Shown here: positions 1 through 8,326 of the stretch, in pieces
Layout of the letters: each line of letters begins with the position of its first letter
How positions within the stretch are numbered: position 1 is the first letter of the stretch
NCBI GenBank assembly: GCA_030637565.1
Contig: DAOWGG010000148.1
Coordinates: 1 to 16,692, forward strand
Direction of reading: 5' to 3'
DNA length: 16,692 nucleotides
Origin: Candidatus Peregrinibacteria bacterium
GTDB lineage: Bacteria > Patescibacteriota > Gracilibacteria > UM-FILTER-43-11
Position numbers and translations under genes: made by a program
The notes under the pieces: model-generated
Databases searched by the model: none
Told to the model about the DNA's origin: nothing
What the model saw: only the letters and a program-made list of their open reading frames with translations

Positions 1-748
1 CTGTTTCTTTTAGCTTGCCCTGAATTGAATCTAGTAAATCGAAAAAATCACTCAACTCACTTCCAAGGTCAACATCATTTGCAATTTTTCTCATCCAGTC
101 TACATCTACCCTACTTTCCCATAACTCTAAAAATTTACCTTCCTTCAGCATTCTGATTATCTCTTCTTGCCCTGGGGACACCTCAATCTCTTCAGGGCTA
201 TCCACCTTACAAGGCATCTCTGTTAACACAACCGTCTCACTAAATAACGAATCATCAACTTTTGGAAGGGTTGGATTTTCTAATTCCATTTCCCAAACCT
301 GACCCTTTTCATGAATTAATTCGCCCACAGAAAAGACTTCAGAATATCCTTCCATTACCATATTTTCAATCGCCGCCCTATCCTCTTCATTTGTAATACA
401 ATATTCATCAAATATATCCTCCATTTTTTCAATAAGCCTTTTGGTTTCAATGCCGTGAGCCCGACTTAAGATCTCACTATCTGAAATTTGTTCGGAGGAT
501 AATCCACACTCCTGACCAGTGCTCAACACTTCATTAGGCTCTTTCTTTTTTTCTTCATCATCTAATTCTCCCACCTCACAAACTTGAATATTGATCACCT
601 TGGATACCTCTGACCTCTTAGTGGATTCAGAATCCTCTTTCTCGGAAAGATAAGCTACGGTCGCAAAACCGCCAAATAAAAAACCGACAACCATAAAAAC
701 AGCTTCACGGGTAGTTAGACATTTAGATTTTTCGGGAGAGCGTTTCAT
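1..748 (-). CDS. Membrane-anchored protein of unknown function, 3'-truncated by window edge
   Basis: An uninterrupted minus-strand frame begins with ATG at 748 (MKRSPEKSKCLTTREAVFMV...) and runs off the window edge after about 249 codons, so its C-terminus is missing. A basic N-terminus is followed by one hydrophobic segment at about residues 17-34 (FMVVGFLFGGFATVAYL), which predicts a single-pass anchor with the rest outside the membrane. The remainder is very acidic (a run of D, E and K near residues 62-72) and mostly helical in character, with scattered cysteines and no domain I recognise. There is no Shine-Dalgarno sequence. A TTGACA-16-TATAAT promoter lies immediately upstream and would start the transcript only about two bases before the ATG. 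The next gene upstream on the same strand is also an unrecognised envelope-type protein, so the two may work together, but nothing shows this directly. Confidence 0.75.
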   Translation of the reverse strand, partial: MKRSPEKSKCLTTREAVFMVVGFLFGGFATVAYLSEKEDSESTKRSEVSKVINIQVCEVGELDDEEKKKEPNEVLSTGQECGLSSEQISDSEILSRAHGIETKRLIEKMEDIFDEYCITNEEDRAAIENMVMEGYSEVFSVGELIHEKGQVWEMELENPTLPKVDDSLFSETVVLTEMPCKVDSPEEIEVSPGQEEIIRMLKEGKFLELWESRVDVDWMRKIANDVDLGSELSDFFDLLDSIQGKLKET

Positions 749-756
749 GGATGATT

Positions 757-784
757 ATTATAACAAATAATCATTATTTGTCAA
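757..784 (-). promoter_or_regulatory. Strong sigma70-type promoter with near-leaderless start
   Basis: On the minus strand TTGACA (779-784) is followed by a 16-bp spacer and TATAAT (757-762), an exact consensus pair. The expected transcription start, near 750, is about two bases from the ATG at 748. That implies a leaderless or almost leaderless mRNA for the downstream membrane protein. Confidence 0.75.
763..781. repeat. 19-bp perfect palindrome inside the promoter spacer (possible operator)
   Basis: ACAAATAAT-C-ATTATTTGT is a perfect inverted repeat with a one-base centre. It fills the whole spacer and overlaps part of the -35 box. Its position fits a dimeric repressor or activator site. 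It is AT-rich, so chance and weak-terminator explanations remain open. Confidence 0.5.
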
Positions 785-1681
785 TTATTTTTTTATATAG
801 CTTCTTAGCCCCTCTTTGAAATCCTCATATGCTTCATCCTGATTGGTAAGAAAGCGCATTAGAGCATCACTCGACTTGAGTGCGGACACCTCTTCGCCAT
901 TGAGATCGACTCGCATTTGACTCATCTCCTCTAAAAACTCCCGAGCTAACCTCGACTTTTCAACCTTACTATGAGTTGAGGAAATAGCCATTTTCACATC
1001 AATAATCTTGGTAACAATCCCTTGAAAATAATGGTCTAGCTGAAGATTTCTTGATTCAGCCATTAAATATTCTGGGTCATACTTTTCAATATTCCCCACG
1101 CTTCTATTTTTTTCTGATGCTAATATTTCTAAATATCGATCCTGAAGCCTTACTCTTAAGCTCTCCAAATGTTCCTCATGAGCTTTTTCCTCTTCACTTA
1201 AAGTACTCTTCATGGATGGTACAGGGTAGCTCGGATTAAATTGAAATTCATCAAACCCTTCCTTGTTAGGTTTTTTTAATCCAATGCGCCCATAAGTAGA
1301 ATAGTCCAGAAAAAAATATCCATCTGCCATCAGGTCAACCAATCTTTCTATATCTTCCCCTTCTTCAACCTTATGGCTCACTATCGTTACTTTAATAAGC
1401 TCTCTTTGTATAATTAATTTTTGCTCTAATCCTGTTAGCTGTTGGTATCCCTGCTTAATTTGTGTATCTATTATCTCAACTTGATCTCTAGGAAGTTCAT
1501 GGGAAGCTTTTGGAATAGGCTTTAAGGCTGATACAACCGCACCTCTCTTTACCTGAATTGCCTCCGTAAGATCAACCTCATTTTCACAGCCAAAGGCGGC
1601 CAAAATCAAGAATAATCCAGCTGCATAGCGAGACGAACGGCTTTCTGTTTTGTTAGCATTTCTATTAGGAGGCTTGGGCAA
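785..1681 (-). CDS. Probable lipoprotein of unknown function
   Basis: A 298-codon frame starts with TTG at 1681. No in-frame ATG lies between this TTG and an in-frame TGA 18 bases upstream, so the start is the best available rather than certain. The N-terminus is basic (KTESRSSR), then a hydrophobic stretch LFLILAAF leads to Gly31-Cys32. This looks like a lipoprotein signal peptide, although Phe at the -2 position and Ala at -3 make the lipobox atypical. The mature part is charged and largely helical, probably coiled coil in the regions EQKLIIQRELIK and EEEKAHEEHLESLRVRL, with a central segment rich in Tyr, Phe and Gly around residues 118-135. I do not recognise a family. The gene has its own promoter just after the oxidoreductase operon and lies directly upstream of another unrecognised membrane-anchored protein on the same strand. 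Confidence 0.7.
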   Translation of the reverse strand: MPKPPNRNANKTESRSSRYAAGLFLILAAFGCENEVDLTEAIQVKRGAVVSALKPIPKASHELPRDQVEIIDTQIKQGYQQLTGLEQKLIIQRELIKVTIVSHKVEEGEDIERLVDLMADGYFFLDYSTYGRIGLKKPNKEGFDEFQFNPSYPVPSMKSTLSEEEKAHEEHLESLRVRLQDRYLEILASEKNRSVGNIEKYDPEYLMAESRNLQLDHYFQGIVTKIIDVKMAISSTHSKVEKSRLAREFLEEMSQMRVDLNGEEVSALKSSDALMRFLTNQDEAYEDFKEGLRSYIKK

Positions 1682-1712
1682 CTTAAAAAAACTTAATCAA
1701 TAAAAGGAGATT

Positions 1713-1740
1713 ATTATAACTTTTTTTTATTTTTATTCAA
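1713..1740 (-). promoter_or_regulatory. Promoter upstream of the probable lipoprotein
   Basis: Minus-strand TTGAAT (1735-1740), a 16-bp spacer and a perfect TATAAT (1713-1718). The -35 box overlaps the stop region of the upstream beta-subunit gene. Expected start is near 1706, about 25 bases before the TTG start codon. There is no Shine-Dalgarno in the leader. Confidence 0.65.
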
Positions 1741-2629
1741 ATTTTTTCAAAAGACTCTTAATGTCAAAACGTCCCACTTCATCCACTGGTGTGGTCTTAA
1801 CGCCTTGGCGATTTTCCAATCGTCCCAAGTAATTGGGTATTTTTTTATCCTGATACAAAACTCCCACATTGATCTTATTTTCAAAATCCGCGGCGGCTTT
1901 TCGAGCAGCCTCAATGGTTTTTGGAGCGGTTTTTAAAACATTCACTCGCTCTAAATACCACTCTTGCGGAGTGGCACGATTGTAAGTAGGACAGGTCTGC
2001 ATCACTTCCACAAAAGCAAATCCTTTATGATTCAAGGCAGCCCTTAAAATTTCAGTCATGTGCTTTACGTCTCCACTAAAAGTGCGAGCCACAAAAGTTG
2101 GGTTGAGTGCGAGTACAAAATCACAAACATTCATTGGCTCAGCAATCACACCATCGGGAGATCCGTTCATCGGATGGCCTTTTCGGGTACAAGCCGAAGC
2201 CTGTCCCGTGGTTAAGCCGTAATTTTCGTTATTATGAAGAATAAAAAGCATTGGATAATCACTACGAACACCATGAACCAAATGATTCACCCCCTCGCTC
2301 ATTGTTCCTCCGTCCCCTGCTTCAGCGATCACTTTCATATTCGGATTGGCAACCGCCGCTCCGCCTGCGACGGGAATTACACGGCCATGTAAACCATGCA
2401 AAGTATAAACTTCTTCGGTTCCGATTTTATCTGAACCATTTCCATGACAGCCTATATCGAAACAAAATAAACAATCTTTTGGCTTTAAATTCTCGAGCAC
2501 CAAAGCCCGCTCCAGAGCGTTCTGAATTCCATAATTTCCACAGCCTCCACACCAAGTGATCACCTCGTTGGTTTCATACTTTAAATACTCCTCTTTGTTG
2601 TCCGCTAATTTTTGATAATCTTTGTTCAT
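1733..2629 (-). CDS. 2-oxoacid:ferredoxin oxidoreductase, beta subunit (TPP-binding)
   Basis: This 298-aa protein is the thiamine-pyrophosphate-binding half of a 2-oxoacid:ferredoxin (or flavodoxin) oxidoreductase, which cleaves an oxoacid such as pyruvate or 2-oxoglutarate to the acyl-CoA and CO2 with low-potential electrons. The family signature WCGGCGN is at residues 26-32. Cys27, Cys30, Cys61 and Cys213 (MQTCPTYN) match the spacing of the [4Fe-4S] ligands in two-subunit enzymes. The TPP/Mg motif is GDGGTMSEG (105-113), and NNENYGLTTGQAS (133-145) is the usual following block. Its ATG overlaps the alpha-subunit stop as TAATG, which indicates translational coupling. Length is normal for the family. 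The substrate cannot be decided from sequence alone; the gene resembles both the porB and korB types, so no symbol is assigned. Confidence 0.93.
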   Translation of the reverse strand: MNKDYQKLADNKEEYLKYETNEVITWCGGCGNYGIQNALERALVLENLKPKDCLFCFDIGCHGNGSDKIGTEEVYTLHGLHGRVIPVAGGAAVANPNMKVIAEAGDGGTMSEGVNHLVHGVRSDYPMLFILHNNENYGLTTGQASACTRKGHPMNGSPDGVIAEPMNVCDFVLALNPTFVARTFSGDVKHMTEILRAALNHKGFAFVEVMQTCPTYNRATPQEWYLERVNVLKTAPKTIEAARKAAADFENKINVGVLYQDKKIPNYLGRLENRQGVKTTPVDEVGRFDIKSLLKKFE

Positions 2630-4359
2630 TAAGATTTCTTCTTTATGTAATCAAGAATGTCCTCTAAAAAGAAATGTCGTCCATCGTATTTCAGCAAGCG
2701 GCCTTTGAATCTTTTGTGGATTCCTGCTTCAACCATATCCGCCAATTGCCCCTGATAATTTCCCTCGAGGATGTGAACGTTTTTATTGTCTTTAAAGAAT
2801 TTTTCAGCTGCCTTTTCTTTAAAAGGCCACATGTATTCGTAGTGCAGATAATTCACTTTTTTTCCTTGTTTTTTCATCGCCTCAATCGTGTCTAACATGG
2901 CTCCTTTTGAACTCCCCCAGCCAATAAATGAGATGTCAGCGCCTTTACTTACCCCGTAAACTTTCGCGTCTGGTAATGCTTTTTTGAGCGTTTCCATTTT
3001 ACGCATTCGCTTTGCCATCATTGCCGCACACGCTGGCCCCTCTTCGGTCAGTCGCCCGTCTTCTTTGTGTTCATCGCCGTTCCCATAATAACCCGCTTTG
3101 GCACTACCTGGTAGCCAACGAGAAGACACGCCGCTTTTGGTTATTTTGAAACGGTCGGATGGAACGACGCTTTCTAAATCTTTTCCTGTTACCAAACCGC
3201 GCTTGATCGGGATTTTACTATTGAAAATGGGAACCATGGTCTGTGCTTCGGCAATGGTTTTTTCACTCAAAACGATAACAGGAATTTGAAATTCTTCCGC
3301 GTAATTCATGGCGTGCTGAATGATTTCGTAGCAAGAGGTTGGGTCGCTGGCGGCCACCACGAGCCGTGGAAATTCCCCATGACTGGAATGAATAACCATA
3401 TTAAGATCGCCCTGACCTGTCCACGTAGGAAGGCCTGTAGCGGGTCCGGGTCGCTGACACAACACGCACACCCACGGTGTTTCGGTCATTCCTGCGAGCG
3501 ATACGGTTTCGGTCATTAAGTCGTACCCACCCCCTGATGTAGCGGTGAAAGATCTAGACCCCATAAACATTGCTCCGAGTGTTAACTGAGAAGCAGTGAT
3601 TTCATCCTCTGCCTGTTTTACCACCATTTTGGTATCGTGACTGAAATTAGCCAAATACATTAAAATAGAACTGGAAGGGCTCATGGGATACTGGAAAAAG
3701 GTGCGCACCCCTGCTTCGATCGCCCCCAATGTAATCCCCATATTTCCATCGAGCAACAAAGATTTTGGTTTGCTTTTAGGGATGCTGATTTTGTACTGAG
3801 GAACTTTCTGACCTTCAGCTTTGTACCCTGCCCGAACGCATTTTAAATCGATAGCCAACAGCTTTGGCTTACTGGCGAATTGTTTTTTAATGGCGGCTTC
3901 GAGCGGCTTTAAATCGAACCCGAGCACGCGCCATATCAATCCTAAAAGTACCATATTCACCATTACATCGGTACCGCCTAATTGGCGAGCTATCGTATGA
4001 GCTGGTAAATAAATGACTTTTATTCCCTTTTTCTTTGCCTTGGTGTGAAGATCTTTAATAAGGTGATGGCGTTCGTATCCATGAACCAAAATTCCGCCTT
4101 TCTTCACTACATCTAAATATTCCAAAAGCCCTGCACGATCCAATGCGATTACTAAATCAACATCGCGAGACAATGAATGAATGGGTTTTGAATTGAAATC
4201 GATTTGTAAATTGGAATGCCCTCCTTTAATGAGCGATGGATACTCACGATCGGAATGCACATAGAAACCCATGCCCTTAAGCACTTTCGCTACAATCCGG
4301 CCAACCGATAGGAGGCCCATACCACTTTCGCCCGCGATTTTAAGGGTGGTTCTGTCCAT
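2629..4359 (-). CDS. 2-oxoacid:ferredoxin oxidoreductase, fused gamma-alpha subunit
   Basis: The 576-aa protein joins two family domains. Residues about 1-185 are the gamma (catalytic-domain) module, with AGESGMGLLSVGRI near 9-22 and EYPSLIKGGHSNLQ at 39-52. Residues about 200-576 are the alpha module (pyrimidine-binding and transketolase C-terminal-like domains), with LDGNMGITLGAIEAG at 203-217, YPMSPSS at 224-230, QAEDE at 249-253 and TATSGGG further on. Fusion in the order gamma-alpha is usual for the KorA-like class. The gene is preceded by flavodoxin and followed by the beta subunit, each joined by a TAATG overlap, so the three are one operon. No separate delta (ferredoxin-like) subunit is present here, consistent with electrons passing from the beta-subunit cluster to flavodoxin. 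Pyruvate is the likeliest substrate in a fermentative cell, but this is inference. Confidence 0.93.
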   Translation of the reverse strand: MDRTTLKIAGESGMGLLSVGRIVAKVLKGMGFYVHSDREYPSLIKGGHSNLQIDFNSKPIHSLSRDVDLVIALDRAGLLEYLDVVKKGGILVHGYERHHLIKDLHTKAKKKGIKVIYLPAHTIARQLGGTDVMVNMVLLGLIWRVLGFDLKPLEAAIKKQFASKPKLLAIDLKCVRAGYKAEGQKVPQYKISIPKSKPKSLLLDGNMGITLGAIEAGVRTFFQYPMSPSSSILMYLANFSHDTKMVVKQAEDEITASQLTLGAMFMGSRSFTATSGGGYDLMTETVSLAGMTETPWVCVLCQRPGPATGLPTWTGQGDLNMVIHSSHGEFPRLVVAASDPTSCYEIIQHAMNYAEEFQIPVIVLSEKTIAEAQTMVPIFNSKIPIKRGLVTGKDLESVVPSDRFKITKSGVSSRWLPGSAKAGYYGNGDEHKEDGRLTEEGPACAAMMAKRMRKMETLKKALPDAKVYGVSKGADISFIGWGSSKGAMLDTIEAMKKQGKKVNYLHYEYMWPFKEKAAEKFFKDNKNVHILEGNYQGQLADMVEAGIHKRFKGRLLKYDGRHFFLEDILDYIKKKS

Positions 4360-4808
4360 TATTTAAGTTTAGTTAAAAGTTGTTTTCCCCAATGAGGAAT
4401 AAAACCTTTTAGATGTCGTACGGGGCTTCCGCTGACCCGAAGGGCAGGGAGTAATAATTCTCCGCCATGACTCGTGAGTATTTTTTCAAGTGTTGTGGCC
4501 GATTCCACATGATACTGAGCTTCGTATTTTGGGTCCCCCACTCCAATCACTGCACAGGTCCTCCCTTTTAAATCGATTTCTTTTAGCTTTTTTGTGAACG
4601 CGAGCATGTGCTCCTGTAAAAGCCCATGACCATAAGTAGGACTGGCTAAGATAATCACATCGTATTTTAAAAGGTCTCTCGCCTCACTCATTTCTGCACG
4701 CTGAACGGTGACTTTATGCTTTTGAGCTTTTATAATCTCAGCCACATTTTCCACCACCATTTCAGTGTTCCCACCAGTACTGCCGTAGATAAATAAAACG
4801 GAGGTCAT
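4359..4808 (-). CDS. Flavodoxin
   Basis: A 149-aa short-chain flavodoxin, a soluble FMN protein carrying low-potential electrons. The FMN phosphate loop is STGGNT (residues 10-15) after the first strand SVLFIYG. The isoalloxazine-contacting loops are represented by ASPTYGHG (about 55-62) and by VIGVGDPKYEAQYH (about 88-101), the usual GxGD region with an aromatic residue. Length is typical. It is the first gene of the operon and its stop codon overlaps the ATG of the oxidoreductase gamma-alpha subunit, so it is very probably the direct electron acceptor or donor of that enzyme. No Shine-Dalgarno precedes the ATG. Confidence 0.9.
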   Translation of the reverse strand: MTSVLFIYGSTGGNTEMVVENVAEIIKAQKHKVTVQRAEMSEARDLLKYDVIILASPTYGHGLLQEHMLAFTKKLKEIDLKGRTCAVIGVGDPKYEAQYHVESATTLEKILTSHGGELLLPALRVSGSPVRHLKGFIPHWGKQLLTKLK

Positions 4809-4835
4809 GTGTATGTTTGTTTAATACCTTCCCAG

Positions 4836-4862
4836 ATTATCGAAAAACCTTTTATATGACAA
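4836..4862 (-). promoter_or_regulatory. Possible promoter of the flavodoxin-oxidoreductase operon
   Basis: Minus-strand TTGTCA (4857-4862), 15-bp spacer and GATAAT (4836-4841). Expected start is near 4829, about 20 bases before the flavodoxin ATG. Spacing is short, so this is a weak to moderate call. It lies back to back with the promoter of the plus-strand gene. Confidence 0.4.
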
Positions 4863-4875
4863 GGTGGAAGAAAAT

Positions 4876-4903
4876 TTGCAATCCTCTAAAAAACTGGTAT
4901 ATT
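4876..4903 (+). promoter_or_regulatory. Promoter for the small basic protein gene
   Basis: TTGCAA (4876-4881), 16-bp spacer and TATATT (4898-4903). The predicted start near 4910 excludes the earlier in-frame ATG codons at 4817 and 4856 and supports translation from ATG 4928. Confidence 0.55.
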
Positions 4904-4927
4904 GCCTTCCTATTCATTAAACAAATT

Positions 4928-5311
4928 ATGACTTTTTTAACTGGAAATACTGAACGACGTAACACTGATTCTTCTGACTCTCAGGAATTGTTGGGGTTTT
5001 ATAATCGCATCTTAAATTCTCGTGAAGGAGTCAGTCTGACTCTTCGTCGTATCGAAGGTGACCCCCTGAGCCCAAAAGCAGTCACTTTCGATCAACTGAT
5101 TCGTTTTATGCGATCGAAAGACTTCATTGTTCCTACTGATGGAAGTGAATCACGGTTTTTAAGAACAGATTCTAAAATGCCTCCAGCCAATACTTATCGG
5201 GATCTTCGATCTATCTTATCGGATCAACCATCCCCTAGTACTCGCAAAGAACAATCACGACGAAGAAGAAAATTGGCAAAAGTGAAGCGCAGTCCAACCC
5301 GTGAATATTAA
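4928..5311 (+). CDS. Small basic protein of unknown function
   Basis: A 127-aa frame from ATG 4928 (MTFLTGNTERRNTDSSDSQE...) to TAA. The open frame extends upstream to 4817, but that stretch contains the likely promoter, so I use the internal ATG. The N-terminus is polar. The middle (ELLGFYNRILNSREGVSLTL and VTFDQLIRFMRSKDFIV) looks like a compact folded domain of mixed helix and strand. The C-terminus is strongly basic, with RRRRKLAKVKR near residues 109-119, which would suit nucleic-acid or ribosome contact. There is no signal peptide or membrane segment. I do not recognise the family. It is monocistronic, ends at a strong bidirectional terminator, and is divergent from the flavodoxin operon. 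Confidence 0.65.
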   Translation: MTFLTGNTERRNTDSSDSQELLGFYNRILNSREGVSLTLRRIEGDPLSPKAVTFDQLIRFMRSKDFIVPTDGSESRFLRTDSKMPPANTYRDLRSILSDQPSPSTRKEQSRRRRKLAKVKRSPTREY

Positions 5312-5320
5312 AACTATTTA

Positions 5321-5354
5321 AAAACCCCTTCCGATGTATATCGGAAGGGGTTTT
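5321..5354. terminator. Bidirectional intrinsic terminator between convergent genes
   Basis: A perfect 15-bp stem: AAAACCCCTTCCGAT (5321-5335), GTAT loop, and its complement (5340-5354). The A-run on one side and T-run on the other (TTTTTGTTTT, 5351-5360) let it stop transcription from both the plus-strand small gene and the minus-strand lipoprotein gene. Confidence 0.93.
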
Positions 5355-5367
5355 TGTTTTATTGGAA

Positions 5368-6381
5368 TTACTCCTCCTCCATCATAAAGTCATCTTCAAA
5401 TTCTTCATCAGAAAATTCATCCCCTTCCATCATTGCTGGATCAATCCCTCCTTGCATCTGCATGAATAAAGTAAGTGGATTGAATTCATCAAAGTCGTCA
5501 GGTGCTTCGATTCTTAGGTCTTGATTGTAGCTGTTGGCTGTATAAGTTAAATTAATTTCAGACGCTGCTCCGCCTTCGATTGCTCCACCAGAAAGTGCAA
5601 GCGTTCCTTTATAAAGGTAGTAGTCTTTAGTTCCAATCCAAAGCTCCATACTTGTGATCGAATCCGCAAAAACAACTGCCTCTGCCACCTCAGCATCTGT
5701 CAGATCTTCACCGGCTAAACTGGAAGCTTTTCGTATATAGTCAGCCGCCCCCTCTTTGTTTATCTTTACTCCGTAGTGATAAACATTGTTTCCATTTAAC
5801 TTTTCAACACCATATTCTTTAGTTACATCGAAGATTTTTGTATTTACAAATAAATCTTTAAGGTCAGCTTCAAGCTGAAGTGTTTCGGCGTCTTTTTCTT
5901 GCAATCCACGAAGAGCTTCTGGTACAAAGTCGCTGGCTAAATGCTGCCATTTCCCTTTGTAAGGCTCTAGCATTGTTTTTACCTGTTCAATACTCGGATC
6001 ACTGGAATCAATCTCATCTACCTTAAAATAGAAATTCTGCCCTAATGTTTTCAATTGCGCCTTTAAATCCCCATCCCACACCTGACCACTTGTATTAAGA
6101 CTTCCGTTTAATTTTAAAGCGATATCCATTTCTGGATCAGCGTCTTTACGGCGATCTATTTTAGCGTCCGCATTTAGATTGAAATCAATATTATCTTCGC
6201 TATCTTGTCCCTTCATACTCATATCAATCTCCATGTCCATCGAATGAGTTTCCTGAATGCTAGCTTTCCAGCTCTGCAGAACTTCCTCGGGTGATTTAGA
6301 GGTATCTCCTCCGCCACAAGCGGTTAATATAAACATTGAGATCCCAAAAAGTGCAATAATTTTAGTCGTAGTTTTTTTCAT
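5368..6381 (-). CDS. Lipoprotein, LolA/LppX-like fold suspected
   Basis: A 337-aa protein with a clear lipoprotein signal: MKKTTTK, hydrophobic IIALFGISMFI, and lipobox LTAC with Cys22 followed by GGGDTSKS. The mature part starts with a helix (SPEEVLQSWKASI) and continues in alternating polar/hydrophobic strands (MDMEIDMSMKG, IDFNLNADAKI, MDIALKLNGSL, WDGDLKAQLKTL, NFYFKVDEI). This is the pattern of a half-barrel LolA/LppX/LprG-type lipoprotein or of CPR proteins with that predicted fold. The family assignment is inference from pattern only. The C-terminus is an acidic, Met-rich tail (EFSDEEFEDDFMMEEE). The gene is monocistronic, shares the 5321-5354 terminator, and has no Shine-Dalgarno before its ATG. 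It likely sits on the outer face of the membrane. Confidence 0.8.
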   Translation of the reverse strand: MKKTTTKIIALFGISMFILTACGGGDTSKSPEEVLQSWKASIQETHSMDMEIDMSMKGQDSEDNIDFNLNADAKIDRRKDADPEMDIALKLNGSLNTSGQVWDGDLKAQLKTLGQNFYFKVDEIDSSDPSIEQVKTMLEPYKGKWQHLASDFVPEALRGLQEKDAETLQLEADLKDLFVNTKIFDVTKEYGVEKLNGNNVYHYGVKINKEGAADYIRKASSLAGEDLTDAEVAEAVVFADSITSMELWIGTKDYYLYKGTLALSGGAIEGGAASEINLTYTANSYNQDLRIEAPDDFDEFNPLTLFMQMQGGIDPAMMEGDEFSDEEFEDDFMMEEE

Positions 6382-6627
6382 GATTTAAAGTTAAAAATAA
6401 ACAGACGCGCAAAAGATTAGCGCAAAAAGCAGATATGGGCAATTTCATACTATTGCCTGATGCCTGATATTATTACTTAATTGGATCAGAAGTTTCTTCT
6501 CTAGATATGGAAATCTATTTTTAGGCGGCAAAGGCCGCGACTGGCCCTTGTACTGTATTTACTCGTGATGCATCAAGCAGCTGTTTTATTCACCCTTCTT
6601 CATTTTTTGGTGTCAAAAAACGGAAGC

Positions 6628-6707
6628 AAAAAAACATTGGGGCTCCATGAACCGTGTAAGCACCGTTGTACAATTAATCATTATTGTTCACGGTCATTCT
6701 GCCCCAA
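6628..6707 (-). terminator. Long-stem intrinsic terminator downstream of enolase
   Basis: In minus sense the outer stem pairs TTGGGGC/GCCCCAA (6637-6643 with 6701-6707). An inner stem pairs ATGAACCGTG with CACGGTCAT (6647-6656 with 6689-6697), and a distal ACAAT/ATTGT pair (6670-6674 with 6683-6687) closes the apical loop. Seven Ts (6628-6634) follow the stem. It would end the enolase transcript after an unusually long 3' UTR. Confidence 0.65.
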
Positions 6708-6795
6708 ACCCCGCTTTTGCCTTTAAAGTCTTGCTATGCATTTAAATGATGGGTGGTGGTTTTTTGTGCTCGTCCGTCGGTGGCTTTTTAAATTT

Positions 6796-6821
6796 GGATC
6801 AAGAAAAAAATCTCCTGATCC
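6796..6821. other. Hairpin just after the enolase stop codon
   Basis: GGATCA...TGATCC arms extend to an 11-bp stem with two G-U pairs in minus-sense RNA and a four-T loop. No T-run follows, so it is more likely an RNA-stabilising 3' hairpin than a terminator. Confidence 0.45.
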
Positions 6822-6830
6822 TCAATTAAT

Positions 6831-8248
<1,418 letters not shown>

Positions 8249-8326
8249 AAAGGGTACGGGAATAATAAAAGGAGGTACGATAGAATCGAATGTGGTAAAC
8301 TTCATTCATATTTTTTATCCATTTAA

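Larger units (their letters stand above)
6382..6830. other. 449-bp noncoding, hairpin-rich region between lipoprotein and enolase genes
   Basis: No credible protein frame is seen. From the enolase end (minus sense) it holds a hairpin at 6796-6821, a long terminator-like hairpin at 6628-6707, an AT hairpin at 6598-6626 (CTTC-a-TTTTTTG / CAAAAAA-cg-GAAG), a GC hairpin at 6525-6538 (GCGGC-AAAG-GCCGC), short inverted repeats near 6490-6520, and GGCAAT/ATTGCC near 6438-6457. The part nearest the lipoprotein should contain its promoter and leader; I see no convincing -10/-35 pair. GCGCAAAA is repeated directly near 6405-6427. Confidence 0.6.

Noticed and set aside
6521..6571. Minus-strand frame GCA...TAA encoding ASRVNTVQGPVAAFAA, which resembles a tmRNA proteolysis tag
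   Set aside because: No tRNA-like 3' domain (T-arm, acceptor pairing with a GGGG-type 5' end) could be found on either side, so a tmRNA is not supported.
8270..8276. Perfect AGGAGGT Shine-Dalgarno-like motif upstream of murI
   Set aside because: It is about 50 bases from the murI ATG, and the nearest ATG after it is followed at once by a stop codon. Judged coincidental.
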